From: JAKLIN01 sp049288015
GTDB lineage: Archaea > Nanobdellota > Nanobdellia > Pacearchaeales > GW2011-AR1
Length of the DNA: 64,000 nucleotides
Direction: 5' to 3'
Assembly (NCBI GenBank): GCA_049288015.1
Contig: JBAQGX010000002.1
Location: 5,451 to 69,450, forward strand
A program made the translations under genes and the position numbers. Every line of letters begins with the position of its first letter. The stretch's first letter is position 1. A model generated the notes under the pieces. The model saw only the letters and a list, made by a program, of their open reading frames with translations. It was not told the DNA's origin and made no database searches. Positions 25,060 through 33,781 of this stretch are shown here, in pieces.

Positions 25060-25727
25060 TCTCGAGCGTCAAGTTCGAGAATAAACTTTCCCTTAGAAAG
25101 CTTATAATTAATAATTGGGAAATTAGGAATAGATTTCAAATAAGACTTATCATCTGAGACTGCCTTTAACTCTCTATTTTTTTCTAAATTTAGCAAAGAT
25201 ATATCCTTCAATGATTTAACTCCTGGAAGAGAAATTTCATAAATCAACTTATTTGATAATCTTCTAATATTAGTTTTAGGCTCTTCTCTTGGAAGGGAAG
25301 AGAATTTTTTTAACCTGTCTGAAGGCAAATTGTCAACAAATTTCTTTACTTTCTTCTTTTCTGAATTCTTTTTATCAATAGGTATAGAATTCATAGTAAC
25401 TGAAGGAGACTTACCTCCAAAGGAGGATATACTTATACTTATATTACCCATTTCATTTTGCTGCTTATCTTGGGGATTAACTGTTGGATTCTGCTTTTCA
25501 ACTTCTTTAAACTGTTTCTCCAGATTCCTTATAAGAGAATTAAAAATCATATTAAACCCAGAAAATCCAGAATCACCAAAAGGCGACATCTGATTCAAGG
25601 AATCATCCTTCCCTAGCATCCCGAAATTTTCCTCTTTCTTATCCAATATATTACCACAATAAGGGCAGAAAGCATACTTGTTCCTTAAAGTATTTCCACA
25701 TCTCTTACAAATCTTTTTCTTAAACAT
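25056..25727 (-). CDS. Zinc-ribbon protein with CS/Hsp20-like C-terminal domain
   Basis: 223 residues from ATG 25727; ATG 25766 is an alternative, and the longer frame running into the tRNA-Gln gene is rejected. An N-terminal zinc ribbon CKRCGNTL...FCPYCG is followed by a low-complexity Asn/Gln/Ser linker and a C-terminal beta-sandwich-like part with LIYEISLPGVKSLKDISLL and KGKFILELDARD, resembling CS/Hsp20 domains as in PIH1-type proteins. It converges on disA with a 4-nt overlap. A chaperone-adaptor role is possible; no function is established. Confidence 0.65.
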   Translation of the reverse strand: MFKKKICKRCGNTLRNKYAFCPYCGNILDKKEENFGMLGKDDSLNQMSPFGDSGFSGFNMIFNSLIRNLEKQFKEVEKQNPTVNPQDKQQNEMGNISISISSFGGKSPSVTMNSIPIDKKNSEKKKVKKFVDNLPSDRLKKFSSLPREEPKTNIRRLSNKLIYEISLPGVKSLKDISLLNLEKNRELKAVSDDKSYLKSIPNFPIINYKLSKGKFILELDARD

Positions 25728-25795
25728 ATTATAAAAGGTTACTTTTGATTTAAAAACTTTATTCATCTTAAATCTTACTAAAAATGAAAAGTAAA

Positions 25796-25868
25796 TAGCC
25801 TCGCCAGGATTCGAACCTGGGTCACAAGCTCCAGAGGCTTGCATACTTGACCACTGTACTACGAGGCT
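25796..25868 (-). tRNA. tRNA-Gln (CTG)
   Basis: Read on the minus strand, acceptor AGCCTCG pairs with CGAGGCT, anticodon stem CAAGC/GCTTG holds CTCTGGA (anticodon CTG), and the T arm is CCAGG-TTCGAAT-CCTGG. Discriminator A. No intron. Confidence 0.92.
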
Positions 25869-25910
25869 ATTCTAAAAATTAAATATAAAGGGTATAAAAA
25901 ACTAATCAAA

Positions 25911-26062
25911 TGCCCCTGCCGAGATTCGAACTCGGGTCACGGCCGTTCTCCAAGCTCAAAACGAGCTTAAAGCAGTTGCATTGAGATGCTAGACTTCAAC
26001 CTTTCGACAAGGCAAAATCACTGTTGAGAGGGCCGCATTCTTGGCCTCTAAACTACGGGGGC
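25911..26062 (-). tRNA. tRNA-Glu (CTC) with 79-nt intron
   Basis: Acceptor GCCCCCG pairs with CAGGGGC, anticodon stem CGGCC/GGCCG, T arm CCGAG-TTCGAAT-CTCGG. The 5' exon ends CTCTCA (anticodon CTC plus base 37) at 26025 and the 3' exon resumes at 25945, leaving an intron at 25946-26024 at the canonical 37/38 position. The intron's GGAGAA end can pair with the anticodon, giving the bulge-helix-bulge needed by the archaeal splicing endonuclease. Spliced length is 73. Confidence 0.92.
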
Positions 26063-26114
26063 ATTATGATATTGTGAAATTAACTTGATTTAAAAGAATT
26101 TTGTTTAACAGATT

Positions 26115-26666
26115 CTAGAACTTAACCTTAACTGGCTCTTTCTCCACATCTGTTATCTGCAAATATTCCTTCTCTTTTCTACCATAGATATTCGCAAAGA
26201 AATTTCCTGGGAAAGTTTTACATATGTTATTATAAGAAAGGATGCTGTCATTATAAAACTGCCTTGCATATGCAATCCTATCTTCTGTGGTTGACAACTC
26301 TTTCTGCAACTCAAGAAAGTTCTCATTTGCTTTAAGAGTTGGATAATTCTCCGCAATTGCAAATAACCTTCCAAGGCTATTCTGCAAAACTCCATTCGCT
26401 TTAACCTTACCCACAATATCTTTCGCAGAAACAAGCTCTTCCCTTGCCTTAGTAACCTCAGTCATAATTGACTTTTCATGCTTAGCGTAACCTTTCACAG
26501 TTTCAATTAAGTTTGGAATTAAATCGACTCTTCTCTTAAGTTGAACATCAATCTGCGAAAGAGAATTATCAATTCTATTAGACAAAACCGCAAGCCTGTT
26601 AAAATAGGAAAAGAACACCACTGCAATTAAAACCAACACTATGACTAATATCCAAACAAACATCAT
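26115..26666 (-). CDS. LemA family protein
   Basis: 183 residues. A single N-terminal membrane helix (VWILVIVLVLIAVVFFSYF) is followed by the LemA helical core: NRLAVLSNRIDNSLSQIDVQLKRR, DLIPNLIETVKGYAKHE, and YARQFYNDSILSYNN. LemA proteins are membrane-anchored four-helix proteins of unclear function, usually with the N-terminus outside. Two ATGs in a row (26666 and 26663) could start it. Transcribed alone, divergent from ppsA. A weak resemblance to the sufB-type palindrome is present near its start but was not called. Confidence 0.9.
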   Translation of the reverse strand: MMFVWILVIVLVLIAVVFFSYFNRLAVLSNRIDNSLSQIDVQLKRRVDLIPNLIETVKGYAKHEKSIMTEVTKAREELVSAKDIVGKVKANGVLQNSLGRLFAIAENYPTLKANENFLELQKELSTTEDRIAYARQFYNDSILSYNNICKTFPGNFFANIYGRKEKEYLQITDVEKEPVKVKF

Positions 26667-26729
26667 TACTTAACAAAAATTATTTTATTTATAAATCTAA
26701 TGGAATACTTAGTACAAAAAATTTATTAA

Positions 26730-26743
26730 TAAGAATATTCTTA
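26730..26743. promoter_or_regulatory. 14-bp palindrome before ppsA
   Basis: TAAGAATATTCTTA is a perfect inverted repeat 7 bases upstream of the ppsA ATG and downstream of a TATA-like ATTTATTAAT. Placement fits a repressor operator. Sequence differs from the sufB-type element. Confidence 0.45.
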
Positions 26744-26750
26744 CTAGAAT

Positions 26751-29000
26751 ATGAAAAAAGAGGGTGAGGAAAAAAATTATATTAAATGGTTTTCTGAATT
26801 AGGTAAAAATTCAGTTCCAATCGTAGGTGGAAAGGGAGCAAATTTAGGTGAAATTTACAACTTGGGAGTTCCAGTCCCCCCTGGATTTGTTATTACAACA
26901 ATTGCTTATCAACATTTTATAGAAGAATCTGGGCTAGATGAAAAAATAAAGAAATTGCTTTCTGGAATTGATTATGAAAATACAGATCAACTTGAAGAAA
27001 GAACAAAAGAAATAAGAGAATTAATGATAAATGCAAAAATTCCAGACGATTTAAAAACTGAAATCCTAGAATCCTATGAAAATCTAAATGTTGAGGAAAA
27101 AGATTTGGAAAAAGGAGCCTTAAAAGTTCTTGACAAAAAATCTCCATTATATGTGGCTGTTCGTTCCAGTGCAACCACTGAAGACTTAGCAGATGCAAGT
27201 TTCGCAGGGCAGCAAGATTCTTTTATAAATGTTCGGGGAAACGAGGAGCTATTAGAAAACATAAAAAAATGTTTTGCATCATTGTATACAGCAAGAGCGA
27301 CATATTATAGAAACAAAAAAGGATACGAAAAAGGAGCTAAACTAGCCGCAGTAATCCAGAGAATGATTAATTCAGACAAATCTGGAGTCATGTTCTCTGA
27401 AAATCCGTACTTAAAAGACAATAATATGATAATTGAAGCTGTATTTGGATTGGGAGAAGGAATAGTTTCAGGAACAATAACACCAGATAAATATGTAATT
27501 TCAAGAAAGGATCTAAAGATTACAAGTGAATATATTTCAGACAAAAAAATTGCAATAATTAGGGGGGATAAAAAAAGAGAAGAAACAATTACATTACCTG
27601 AAAAAAAGTCCAAATCAAAAGTTCTAGGCACATTTGAGATAAATACACTTGCAGAACTTGGAATGAAACTAGAGAGACACTACAAACATCCTCAGGACAT
27701 TGAATTTGCAATTGAGGGAGACGGAATTTTTCTTGTTCAAACAAGAGCCATAACTACATTAAATTCGCGACTTGACAAGACAGGAGCAAATCTCAAAGGA
27801 GAAGTGATCTTAACTGGAATGGCTGCTTCTCCAGGGATTGCTGCTGGCAATGTAAGAGTTGTAAAGAATCTTAAGGATCTGGACAAAGTAAAGACGGGGG
27901 ATATACTAGTTACAAAAATGACAAATCCAGATATGGTCATGACTATGCAAAAATCATCAGGTATTATTACAGATGAAGGGGGAATGACTTCACATGCTGC
28001 TATAGTGTCACGTGAAATGGGAATACCTGCAGTTGTTGGTACAAGAGATGCTACTTCAAAACTCAAAGATGGAGATATAGTAACTGTAGATGGTGCAAAT
28101 GGTAAAATTTACAAAGGAAAAGTTGCAGAAAGTCAGCAAAAGGAAATCAGAAAAGTTGAAGCAAAGACAAAGACAAAACTAAAACTTATTGTTGATTTGC
28201 CCAGCTTTGCAGAAAGAGCATCGAGAACAGGATTGAAAGAAATTGGCCTTACAAGAATAGAAGGTATAATAGCGGAATCTGGAAAACATCCTAATTATTT
28301 TTTAGAACACGGAGAAATAAAAGAGTATGAAGAAATTGTCTATAAAGGAATCTCAAAAATTGCAGAATACTTTGACCATCTATGGGTTAGAACTTCCGAC
28401 ATCAGAAGCGATGAGTTTGGAGATTTGAAAGGTGCACCAAAAAAAGAGGTAAATCCAATGTTAGGTATGCATGGAATCAGATTTGGGCTAAAACATCCAG
28501 AAATACTAAAAGCGGAATTAAAAGCTCTTAAAAGAGTTGCAGAAAAAGGCAAGAAAATAGGAGTTCTGTCTCCTCAAATAATTTCTGTTAACGATGTAAA
28601 AGGAATAAAAAAAATATTAGAAGAAATAGATTTTAAAAAAGCTGAACTTGGTGTTATGGTAGAAACACCTGCAGCAGTCCAGATAATAAAAGATTTATGC
28701 GAAGAAAAGATACATTTTATCTCCTTTGGCTCAAATGATTTGACACAATATACTCTTGCAATTGACAGAGGAAATGAACAAGTTCAAGAATTTTACAATG
28801 AAATGGATCCGTCCGTTTTACGCCAATTAGAATATGTAATAAGGATCTGCAAAAGAGAAGGAGTCCTAACAAGCATTTGCGGCCAAGCAGGAAGTAAAAA
28901 AGAAATGGTAAAATTCTTGGTTGAAAAAGGAATCGATAGTATAAGTGTAAATGCAGATGTTGCAGCAGACATTGCAGAATACATAGAAAAACTAGAATAA
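26751..29000 (+). CDS. ppsA: Phosphoenolpyruvate synthase
   Basis: 749 residues, slightly shorter than the ~790 usual. Order of domains: N-terminal ATP-grasp with VGGKGANLGEIYNLGVPVP and AVRSSATTEDLADASFAGQQ; swivelling phosphohistidine domain with GGMTSHAAIVSREMGIPAVV, catalytic His415; C-terminal PEP-binding TIM barrel ending in SFGSNDLTQYTLAIDRGN and the Cys motif GVLTSICGQAG. It interconverts pyruvate, ATP and water with PEP, AMP and phosphate, giving entry to gluconeogenesis. Monocistronic, with a palindrome in the promoter. Confidence 0.95.
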   Translation: MKKEGEEKNYIKWFSELGKNSVPIVGGKGANLGEIYNLGVPVPPGFVITTIAYQHFIEESGLDEKIKKLLSGIDYENTDQLEERTKEIRELMINAKIPDDLKTEILESYENLNVEEKDLEKGALKVLDKKSPLYVAVRSSATTEDLADASFAGQQDSFINVRGNEELLENIKKCFASLYTARATYYRNKKGYEKGAKLAAVIQRMINSDKSGVMFSENPYLKDNNMIIEAVFGLGEGIVSGTITPDKYVISRKDLKITSEYISDKKIAIIRGDKKREETITLPEKKSKSKVLGTFEINTLAELGMKLERHYKHPQDIEFAIEGDGIFLVQTRAITTLNSRLDKTGANLKGEVILTGMAASPGIAAGNVRVVKNLKDLDKVKTGDILVTKMTNPDMVMTMQKSSGIITDEGGMTSHAAIVSREMGIPAVVGTRDATSKLKDGDIVTVDGANGKIYKGKVAESQQKEIRKVEAKTKTKLKLIVDLPSFAERASRTGLKEIGLTRIEGIIAESGKHPNYFLEHGEIKEYEEIVYKGISKIAEYFDHLWVRTSDIRSDEFGDLKGAPKKEVNPMLGMHGIRFGLKHPEILKAELKALKRVAEKGKKIGVLSPQIISVNDVKGIKKILEEIDFKKAELGVMVETPAAVQIIKDLCEEKIHFISFGSNDLTQYTLAIDRGNEQVQEFYNEMDPSVLRQLEYVIRICKREGVLTSICGQAGSKKEMVKFLVEKGIDSISVNADVAADIAEYIEKLE

Positions 29001-29052
29001 AAACTATAGATGTCTTCGCTATGTTTATAAATAACCTAAAATTATAATATAG

Positions 29053-29478
29053 ATGGCAAAAAAAGAGATGAAGAAAGCCTTAGAGTCAAAATCTAGCCCC
29101 GAAAGATCAGAAAATATTCAAAAAATTCTTGTCGAAAATTTTGTATCTCTTCAAGAAGTGATGGCAAAATTATCTGAACGAATGAATAATCTTACAGAAC
29201 AAATTTCAAAATTATTAGAATTATTTGAAGAATCTGCAAAGGCTTTTATGGAAAAAGATATAAAGATTATGGGCGGCGGAACGGACAAGGAAGTTACAGA
29301 CAGACTTGATAAATTACTAGAACAGAATAAATTGATTGCCAGAGGAATTACTTTGATTCATGATTCAAACTCTACTTCAACAGAACAATCGTATAATCAA
29401 CCTCCGCAACCTCCTCAAATGCAGTCGGATCAAACTAATTCTGGAAATGTAAACAAGTATCAAAAATCAATCTTCTAA
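29053..29478 (+). CDS. Coiled-coil protein of unknown function
   Basis: 141 residues, not recognised. Charged N-terminus, then a long heptad-rich helix (LQEVMAKLSERMNNLTEQISKLLELF as scattered Leu/Ile/Met heptads, residues about 33-75), a second helix TDRLDKLLEQNKLIARGI, and a disordered Pro/Gln/Asn-rich tail. It precedes the secretion-ATPase N-domain gene by 8 nt, so the pair is an operon and the products may bind each other. Confidence 0.6.
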   Translation: MAKKEMKKALESKSSPERSENIQKILVENFVSLQEVMAKLSERMNNLTEQISKLLELFEESAKAFMEKDIKIMGGGTDKEVTDRLDKLLEQNKLIARGITLIHDSNSTSTEQSYNQPPQPPQMQSDQTNSGNVNKYQKSIF

Positions 29479-29486
29479 TTATAAAA

Positions 29487-30206
29487 ATGCAAATAGCTAA
29501 ACCAGAAGGTTTCCTGAATAAGAAACAATTCTTCCTGCTTCTTTTCACGAGAGAATTAATAAAGAATTCTAGTGGATTGTTTCAATTAGAAAAAATATTA
29601 GAAGAAAGAAATGAAACTACTAAAGAACCATTAAAAACAGTAATTAAAACACCGGAAATAAAAAATGGTGAGCCTGCATTAATAAAATCTATTCTTTCAG
29701 AAACTCCAAGAAGGAAAAATGAAGAGCAATTATCAGTTGTCGAACCTCCTATGCTCATAAAAACAAATAGAAGAGAGATCTCGGAAGAAAAAATGGGATA
29801 CCCCATTCTTAGAATCCCAGAACCAAAATTACCTCCTGAATTTCAATATTTAAGACCAGTTCCAAGTAGTAGAGAAATAGATCTTGATAAATTAAATCCA
29901 ATAATAAATGATCCTCAAGTAAAACAAATAGAATGTGATGGTCCAAACAAGCCTATTATGGTTTCAGGATTCATGGGAAGAAAACCTACAGGAATAATTC
30001 TCATGAACAACGAAATTGAAGATATTATTGATAGATTTTCAAGAGCATCAAAGATACCTGTAGATTTGGGCATATACAAAGTTGTTGTTGGAAACTTAAT
30101 CTTCTCTGCTATAATCTCGGAGATAGTTCCTTCAAAATTCACAATAACAAAAATGTCTCCGCAAAATCAAGTAGTAATTACAAATCAGAACTTAATAAAA
30201 AGATAA
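29487..30206 (+). CDS. Stand-alone protein resembling the N-domain of secretion/pilus ATPases
   Basis: 239 residues. The first ~110 are low-complexity and charged. From about 125 the pattern LDKLNPIINDPQVKQIECDG, then IILMNNEIEDIIDRFSRASKIPVD and FSAIISEIVPSKFTITKM, follows the N-terminal domain of CpaF/GspE/PilT-type ATPases (L-P-L-DP-V-E-I-NGP ... RIA ... SAI-P ... TIRK). No Walker A or B follows: the protein ends there. It may be an assembly factor or a degenerate paralogue of a secretion ATPase. Similarity is judged by eye and needs a profile search. Confidence 0.5.
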   Translation: MQIAKPEGFLNKKQFFLLLFTRELIKNSSGLFQLEKILEERNETTKEPLKTVIKTPEIKNGEPALIKSILSETPRRKNEEQLSVVEPPMLIKTNRREISEEKMGYPILRIPEPKLPPEFQYLRPVPSSREIDLDKLNPIINDPQVKQIECDGPNKPIMVSGFMGRKPTGIILMNNEIEDIIDRFSRASKIPVDLGIYKVVVGNLIFSAIISEIVPSKFTITKMSPQNQVVITNQNLIKR

Positions 30207-30208
30207 CT

Positions 30209-30532
30209 TTACTTAGAACTATTTGAACTGTTCAAACTAGCTAAATACTGATCACAAAGTTGAGGATTTATCAAAGTCAAGGTCTGATTATTCCCCGCAG
30301 GAATCTGCACGTAACCTTTCTGCTGAACCTGAGAAAGAATTGTATCTAAGGTATAAATTACCCCTTGATTTACACCCTGAATCATACTCTGATTTTGAAG
30401 TTTTACAACATAACCATTAACTGCGGGATGTACAACAAAAGCATACAAAACCAAAAGAACAAGAACTGCAACAACTGCAAAAAGAACAACTCTCTTATTC
30501 TTCAAACCCCTTTCCATAGAACCTTCTCTCAT
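30209..30532 (-). CDS. Small membrane-anchored protein
   Basis: 107 residues, not recognised. Basic N-terminus, one membrane helix at about 16-34 (VVLFAVVAVLVLLVLYAFVV), then an extracellular part with GYVVKLQNQSMIQGVNQGVIYTLDTIL and a Ser/Asn-rich end. ATG 30517 is an alternative start. Converges on the preceding gene with a 2-nt gap and is divergent from the DUF357 gene. Confidence 0.65.
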   Translation of the reverse strand: MREGSMERGLKNKRVVLFAVVAVLVLLVLYAFVVHPAVNGYVVKLQNQSMIQGVNQGVIYTLDTILSQVQQKGYVQIPAGNNQTLTLINPQLCDQYLASLNSSNSSK

Positions 30533-30574
30533 AGCACTGAATAAATTTATAACCTATTTAAATATTTCTCTAAT

Positions 30575-30856
30575 ATGAAGAATATAATAACAAAAGATAA
30601 GTTAGCGAAGTATTTCAATCTTACAAACCAAGCACTGAAAATAATAAAAGAGAATATAAAAAAAGAAAAAAAGATACAAGCAAAAGAAATAATTGAAATG
30701 TCTTCCAATTACTTGTCTGATGCTGAGTACTTCCAGAAAAAAGGCGATTTTGTTAATTCATTTGCAGCATTAAATTATGCACACGGATGGATTGATTCAG
30801 GGGTAAGATTAGGAATTTTTAAGGTTAATGATAACAAATTATTTACAGTTAAATAA
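30575..30856 (+). CDS. DUF357 family protein
   Basis: 93 residues, nearly all helical, matching archaeal DUF357: EMSSNYLSDAEYFQKKGDFVNSFAALNYAHGWIDSGVRLGIF (key parts YLSDAEYF, AALNYAHGWIDSG). A two-helix TPR-like domain of unknown role found across archaea. TATA-like ATTTAAATA is about 28 bases upstream. The UMP kinase gene follows on the same strand. Confidence 0.88.
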   Translation: MKNIITKDKLAKYFNLTNQALKIIKENIKKEKKIQAKEIIEMSSNYLSDAEYFQKKGDFVNSFAALNYAHGWIDSGVRLGIFKVNDNKLFTVK

Positions 30857-30886
30857 ATATAAAAACTTCGTTTCTATTTTTATGAT

Positions 30887-31576
30887 ATGAAAAAAGAGAC
30901 TGTAGTAATAAGTCTAGGTGGTAGCCTAATTGCACCAGACAAAATAGATATAAAATTCTTGAAGAAATTTAAAGAAATAATTTATAGAAAAAGGTCAAAA
31001 TACAAATTTATAATTGTATGTGGTGGAGGAACTGTCGCAAGAAAATATATCTCCGCTCTGGCAGAACTAAAATTGAGCGAAAAATTCCAAGATTTTGCAG
31101 GAATATCTGCAACAAGAATGAATGCCAGATTTATGAATTATATTTTTAATTCTAATCCGGGGGTTGGAATCCCTCATACAATAAAAGATATTGAAAATAG
31201 TATAAATAATCAGGGGATTATTTTCTGCGGAGCTCTTGAATACAAGCCACATGAAACATCAGACTCAACCGCCGCCGAAATCGCAAACCACTTTAAAACT
31301 AATTTTATAAATCTTACAAATGTCTCTGGATTGCACGACAAAAATCCATTGCAACATAAAGATGCAAAACTTATTCCAAAAATTTCATGGGAAGGATTGT
31401 ATAAAATGGCTAAAGAAAAAGAGTTTAAACCAGGCCAGCACTTTGTCATTGATCAAACTGCTTCAAGAATTATAATGCAAAATAAAATAACTACTTACAT
31501 TCTTGGGAAAGATCTAAAGCAATTCAATAATTTATTAAACAAAGAAAAATTCATAGGAACAACAGTCCAAGGATGA
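30887..31576 (+). CDS. pyrH: UMP kinase, archaeal type
   Basis: 229 residues of the amino-acid-kinase fold. ISLGGSLIAP near the N-terminus binds phosphate, VCGGGTVARKYI is the second glycine motif, ATRMNARFM binds UMP, and TNVSGLHDKNPLQHKDAKLI binds ATP. It phosphorylates UMP to UDP for pyrimidine nucleotide supply. Single gene; converges on the next gene with no gap. Confidence 0.92.
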   Translation: MKKETVVISLGGSLIAPDKIDIKFLKKFKEIIYRKRSKYKFIIVCGGGTVARKYISALAELKLSEKFQDFAGISATRMNARFMNYIFNSNPGVGIPHTIKDIENSINNQGIIFCGALEYKPHETSDSTAAEIANHFKTNFINLTNVSGLHDKNPLQHKDAKLIPKISWEGLYKMAKEKEFKPGQHFVIDQTASRIIMQNKITTYILGKDLKQFNNLLNKEKFIGTTVQG

Positions 31577-32068
31577 TCATCCAAAATATTTACTACCATT
31601 TCTGTCTTCTTTTGGTTCCTTAGTATCATTAAGTCTATTAATAACCGAAAACAGTTCTTTCTTTATAGACTGCCAGGACTCATAAACCTGATTAATAAAT
31701 TCTGCATCTTTTTTTTCATTAGATTCTATATCTAATTTTATCAATTCTAAATTTATTTCAGATAGTTTTGCATAAAGATCAGAAAGTTTCTTCTTATCAG
31801 CAGAATCTAATGATTTTATAATAGAAAAAATAAACATTGGAGCATTTACTGGATTTAGTATTGTCTCAATAAATCTCAGATAATTATAAACTTTATCTGC
31901 AATAAATCTTCTCATCTCCCTTGTTACAAGTTCTGTCTCAATTTCCGCAACTTTGTCAATATAAAAATCGTGATTTAAGGATTCAAAACTTGGTAGTTTA
32001 TATTTATCCTGTAACAATTTATACTTTTTCTTTAGCCCTTCAAGACCCAATTTATTTTCTTTCGACAT
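31577..32068 (-). CDS. Conserved helical protein of unknown function
   Basis: 163 residues, not recognised. Predominantly helical and charged, with LGLEGLKKKYKLLQDKYKLPSFESLNHDFYI at the start (key KLPSFESLN) and a central REMRRFIADKVYNYLRFIETILNP segment containing NPVNAPMFIF. No signal, helix spans or Cys. Such cytosolic proteins recur in DPANN genomes, but no function is known to me. Confidence 0.65.
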   Translation of the reverse strand: MSKENKLGLEGLKKKYKLLQDKYKLPSFESLNHDFYIDKVAEIETELVTREMRRFIADKVYNYLRFIETILNPVNAPMFIFSIIKSLDSADKKKLSDLYAKLSEINLELIKLDIESNEKKDAEFINQVYESWQSIKKELFSVINRLNDTKEPKEDRNGSKYFG

Positions 32069-32129
32069 TTTATTACTCCATTATAGAACTTTATAAAATT
32101 AATTAATTTAACTTCCAACAATCTTCTTA

Positions 32130-33053
32130 TTATCGATTGCAATTAAATCTGTCAGAAAGCATATCATAATCGATGTTAGAGTCATTTGTTTGAGATAATA
32201 TTTGATAAAAGAAATTATCAATATTTGATAAATCATCAAAATTAATTGGATGAAGAGAGATATCTATCTCCCTTTGCCCCATTTTAATTGCTTGATTTAA
32301 CTGTGAAGTATAATTTAATACATCTTTTTCTGTAAAAGAACTATTTAGGGGGATATCTATATAATCCTGTGAACTTGTAATATTACCAAATTTTATCTCC
32401 GAAAAACTTTTTGGAGTAGTAATCTTTTGGATAATTAATTTATATCCATATTTTTCTGCCAATAAAGTTGTATTAAAATCTCCAGTATGATATGGAATCG
32501 TAAATATCTCAGTAGCAGTTGTTAAATTATAATTTTGAAATATTTGTTTCATCTCTTTAATGTGATATCCTTGAATTGAATATGGAACATTTTGATTTAT
32601 TGGAAATATGTAAAATTCTCCATAAGTTCCCGTAGAGGTATTATCAACAATGGATTGGTCTAGAGAATGAGTAAATCCATGTGCAATAACTTCAAATATA
32701 TTTTGATTATCTTGATAAATGCTATAAGTGCCATTATCCATATCCTCTGAAAAAGGCTCTGCAATAACTCCTAAATCAAAAGTGATGCCATACTCATTTG
32801 CTAAGTACAATGCATTATTTAATGTAGTTGCTTCATCACCTCCAAAAGTTATATCATCAATTTCAAAAGAAACGATAGTATTATTATCCAACAAGCATGA
32901 AAGGTTTAAGGGAGAAAGAGTTGTAAGCACTGAATTTGCTAGTTTCTTTGAATTTGAATTAAATTTAATTAATAAATAGGAAGAAAAAATAATAGTTATT
33001 AAAAAAATAAACATCACTATCACAAAAAAAAGATTCAGCTTGTTAGATTTCAT
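32130..33053 (-). CDS. Membrane-anchored polysaccharide-deacetylase-like protein (DUF2334-like)
   Basis: 307 residues. One N-terminal membrane helix at about 9-30, then an extracellular NodB/DUF2334-like barrel: SFEIDDI with the metal Asp pair at about 64-67, AHGFTH with two His at about 124-129, and ISLHPINF toward the end. Family members deacetylate polysaccharides outside the cell or bind sugars. The gene lies 18 nt after a membrane protein gene of the same strand. Catalysis is likely but the metal triad is only partly certain by eye. Confidence 0.65.
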   Translation of the reverse strand: MKSNKLNLFFVIVMFIFLITIIFSSYLLIKFNSNSKKLANSVLTTLSPLNLSCLLDNNTIVSFEIDDITFGGDEATTLNNALYLANEYGITFDLGVIAEPFSEDMDNGTYSIYQDNQNIFEVIAHGFTHSLDQSIVDNTSTGTYGEFYIFPINQNVPYSIQGYHIKEMKQIFQNYNLTTATEIFTIPYHTGDFNTTLLAEKYGYKLIIQKITTPKSFSEIKFGNITSSQDYIDIPLNSSFTEKDVLNYTSQLNQAIKMGQREIDISLHPINFDDLSNIDNFFYQILSQTNDSNIDYDMLSDRFNCNR

Positions 33054-33071
33054 AGTATGCTTTAATATGTT

Positions 33072-33743
33072 TTATTGAAACTTTTTTGGATATTGTTTAA
33101 TAATTGTCGTTACAACTACATCTGCATATGTTCCCATTGTTGTATAAGAATCATGAAGTTTTATGAAGTAATCTGTATAATCCCCCTGATACCAATAATC
33201 TATTGTCTCTTTTTCATCATTAATTCTTGCTGCGGTCAATGACTCAAAAGTATTTCTGTCTATACCCTCAACACCAGTAGAATTTGTCCAGAAATCTGAA
33301 ATACTTTGTTCATAGGATGCAATATTAGTAAGAAAAGCAGAACTTGCATTTGAGTCATTATCTTTAACATCAATAGTATAATTGATAAAATCATTTATTT
33401 TTTCATCTTGTAAAGCAATATAATTATTTGCATAATAAGTGCCGTAAATTTCAGAAAGTAATGCTGCAATTTCTCGAACATTAGTCTGCAGTGCATTATA
33501 GGAGGCATTAAAGGAAGCCGACGAGTTCAATGAACGAGTAAGAGTTGTAATAAGCAAGAAAGTATGTTCCTGCATCAAATCATGAAATTGAGTATCAAAA
33601 ACATTTGCTTTACTATAAAGATTAATATTACTTTGCATTACCAGAGAGTCCAAATTTACAGATATTATAACAAAATAAACAAGGAATACAAGAGTAACAG
33701 CCAATGCTATTAAGGAAACTATTATCATCCCTTTCTCTTTCAT
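33072..33743 (-). CDS. Membrane-anchored helical surface protein
   Basis: 223 residues from ATG 33743; an upstream TTG at 33758 is less likely. One membrane helix near the N-terminus (GMIIVSLIALAVTLVFLVYFVI) is followed by a long helical extracellular region with many sequons (NSSASFNAS, NYT, NDSNASS). No family recognised; the layout recalls archaeal class III signal/pilin-like or sensor ectodomain proteins. Probably co-transcribed with the deacetylase-like gene downstream. Confidence 0.65.
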   Translation of the reverse strand: MKEKGMIIVSLIALAVTLVFLVYFVIISVNLDSLVMQSNINLYSKANVFDTQFHDLMQEHTFLLITTLTRSLNSSASFNASYNALQTNVREIAALLSEIYGTYYANNYIALQDEKINDFINYTIDVKDNDSNASSAFLTNIASYEQSISDFWTNSTGVEGIDRNTFESLTAARINDEKETIDYWYQGDYTDYFIKLHDSYTTMGTYADVVVTTIIKQYPKKFQ

Positions 33744-33781
33744 ACATCTACTAAACAATATTTATTTATAAAAATATCCAA

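Noticed and set aside
25727..25844. N-terminal extension of the zinc-ribbon/CS protein into the tRNA-Gln gene
   Set aside because: The extra residues are the antisense of tRNA sequence, so the extension is an accident of an open frame.
26640..26680. A sixth sufB-type palindrome before lemA
   Set aside because: Only a GTTAA half-site with at least three mismatches in the rest; below the level of the other five.
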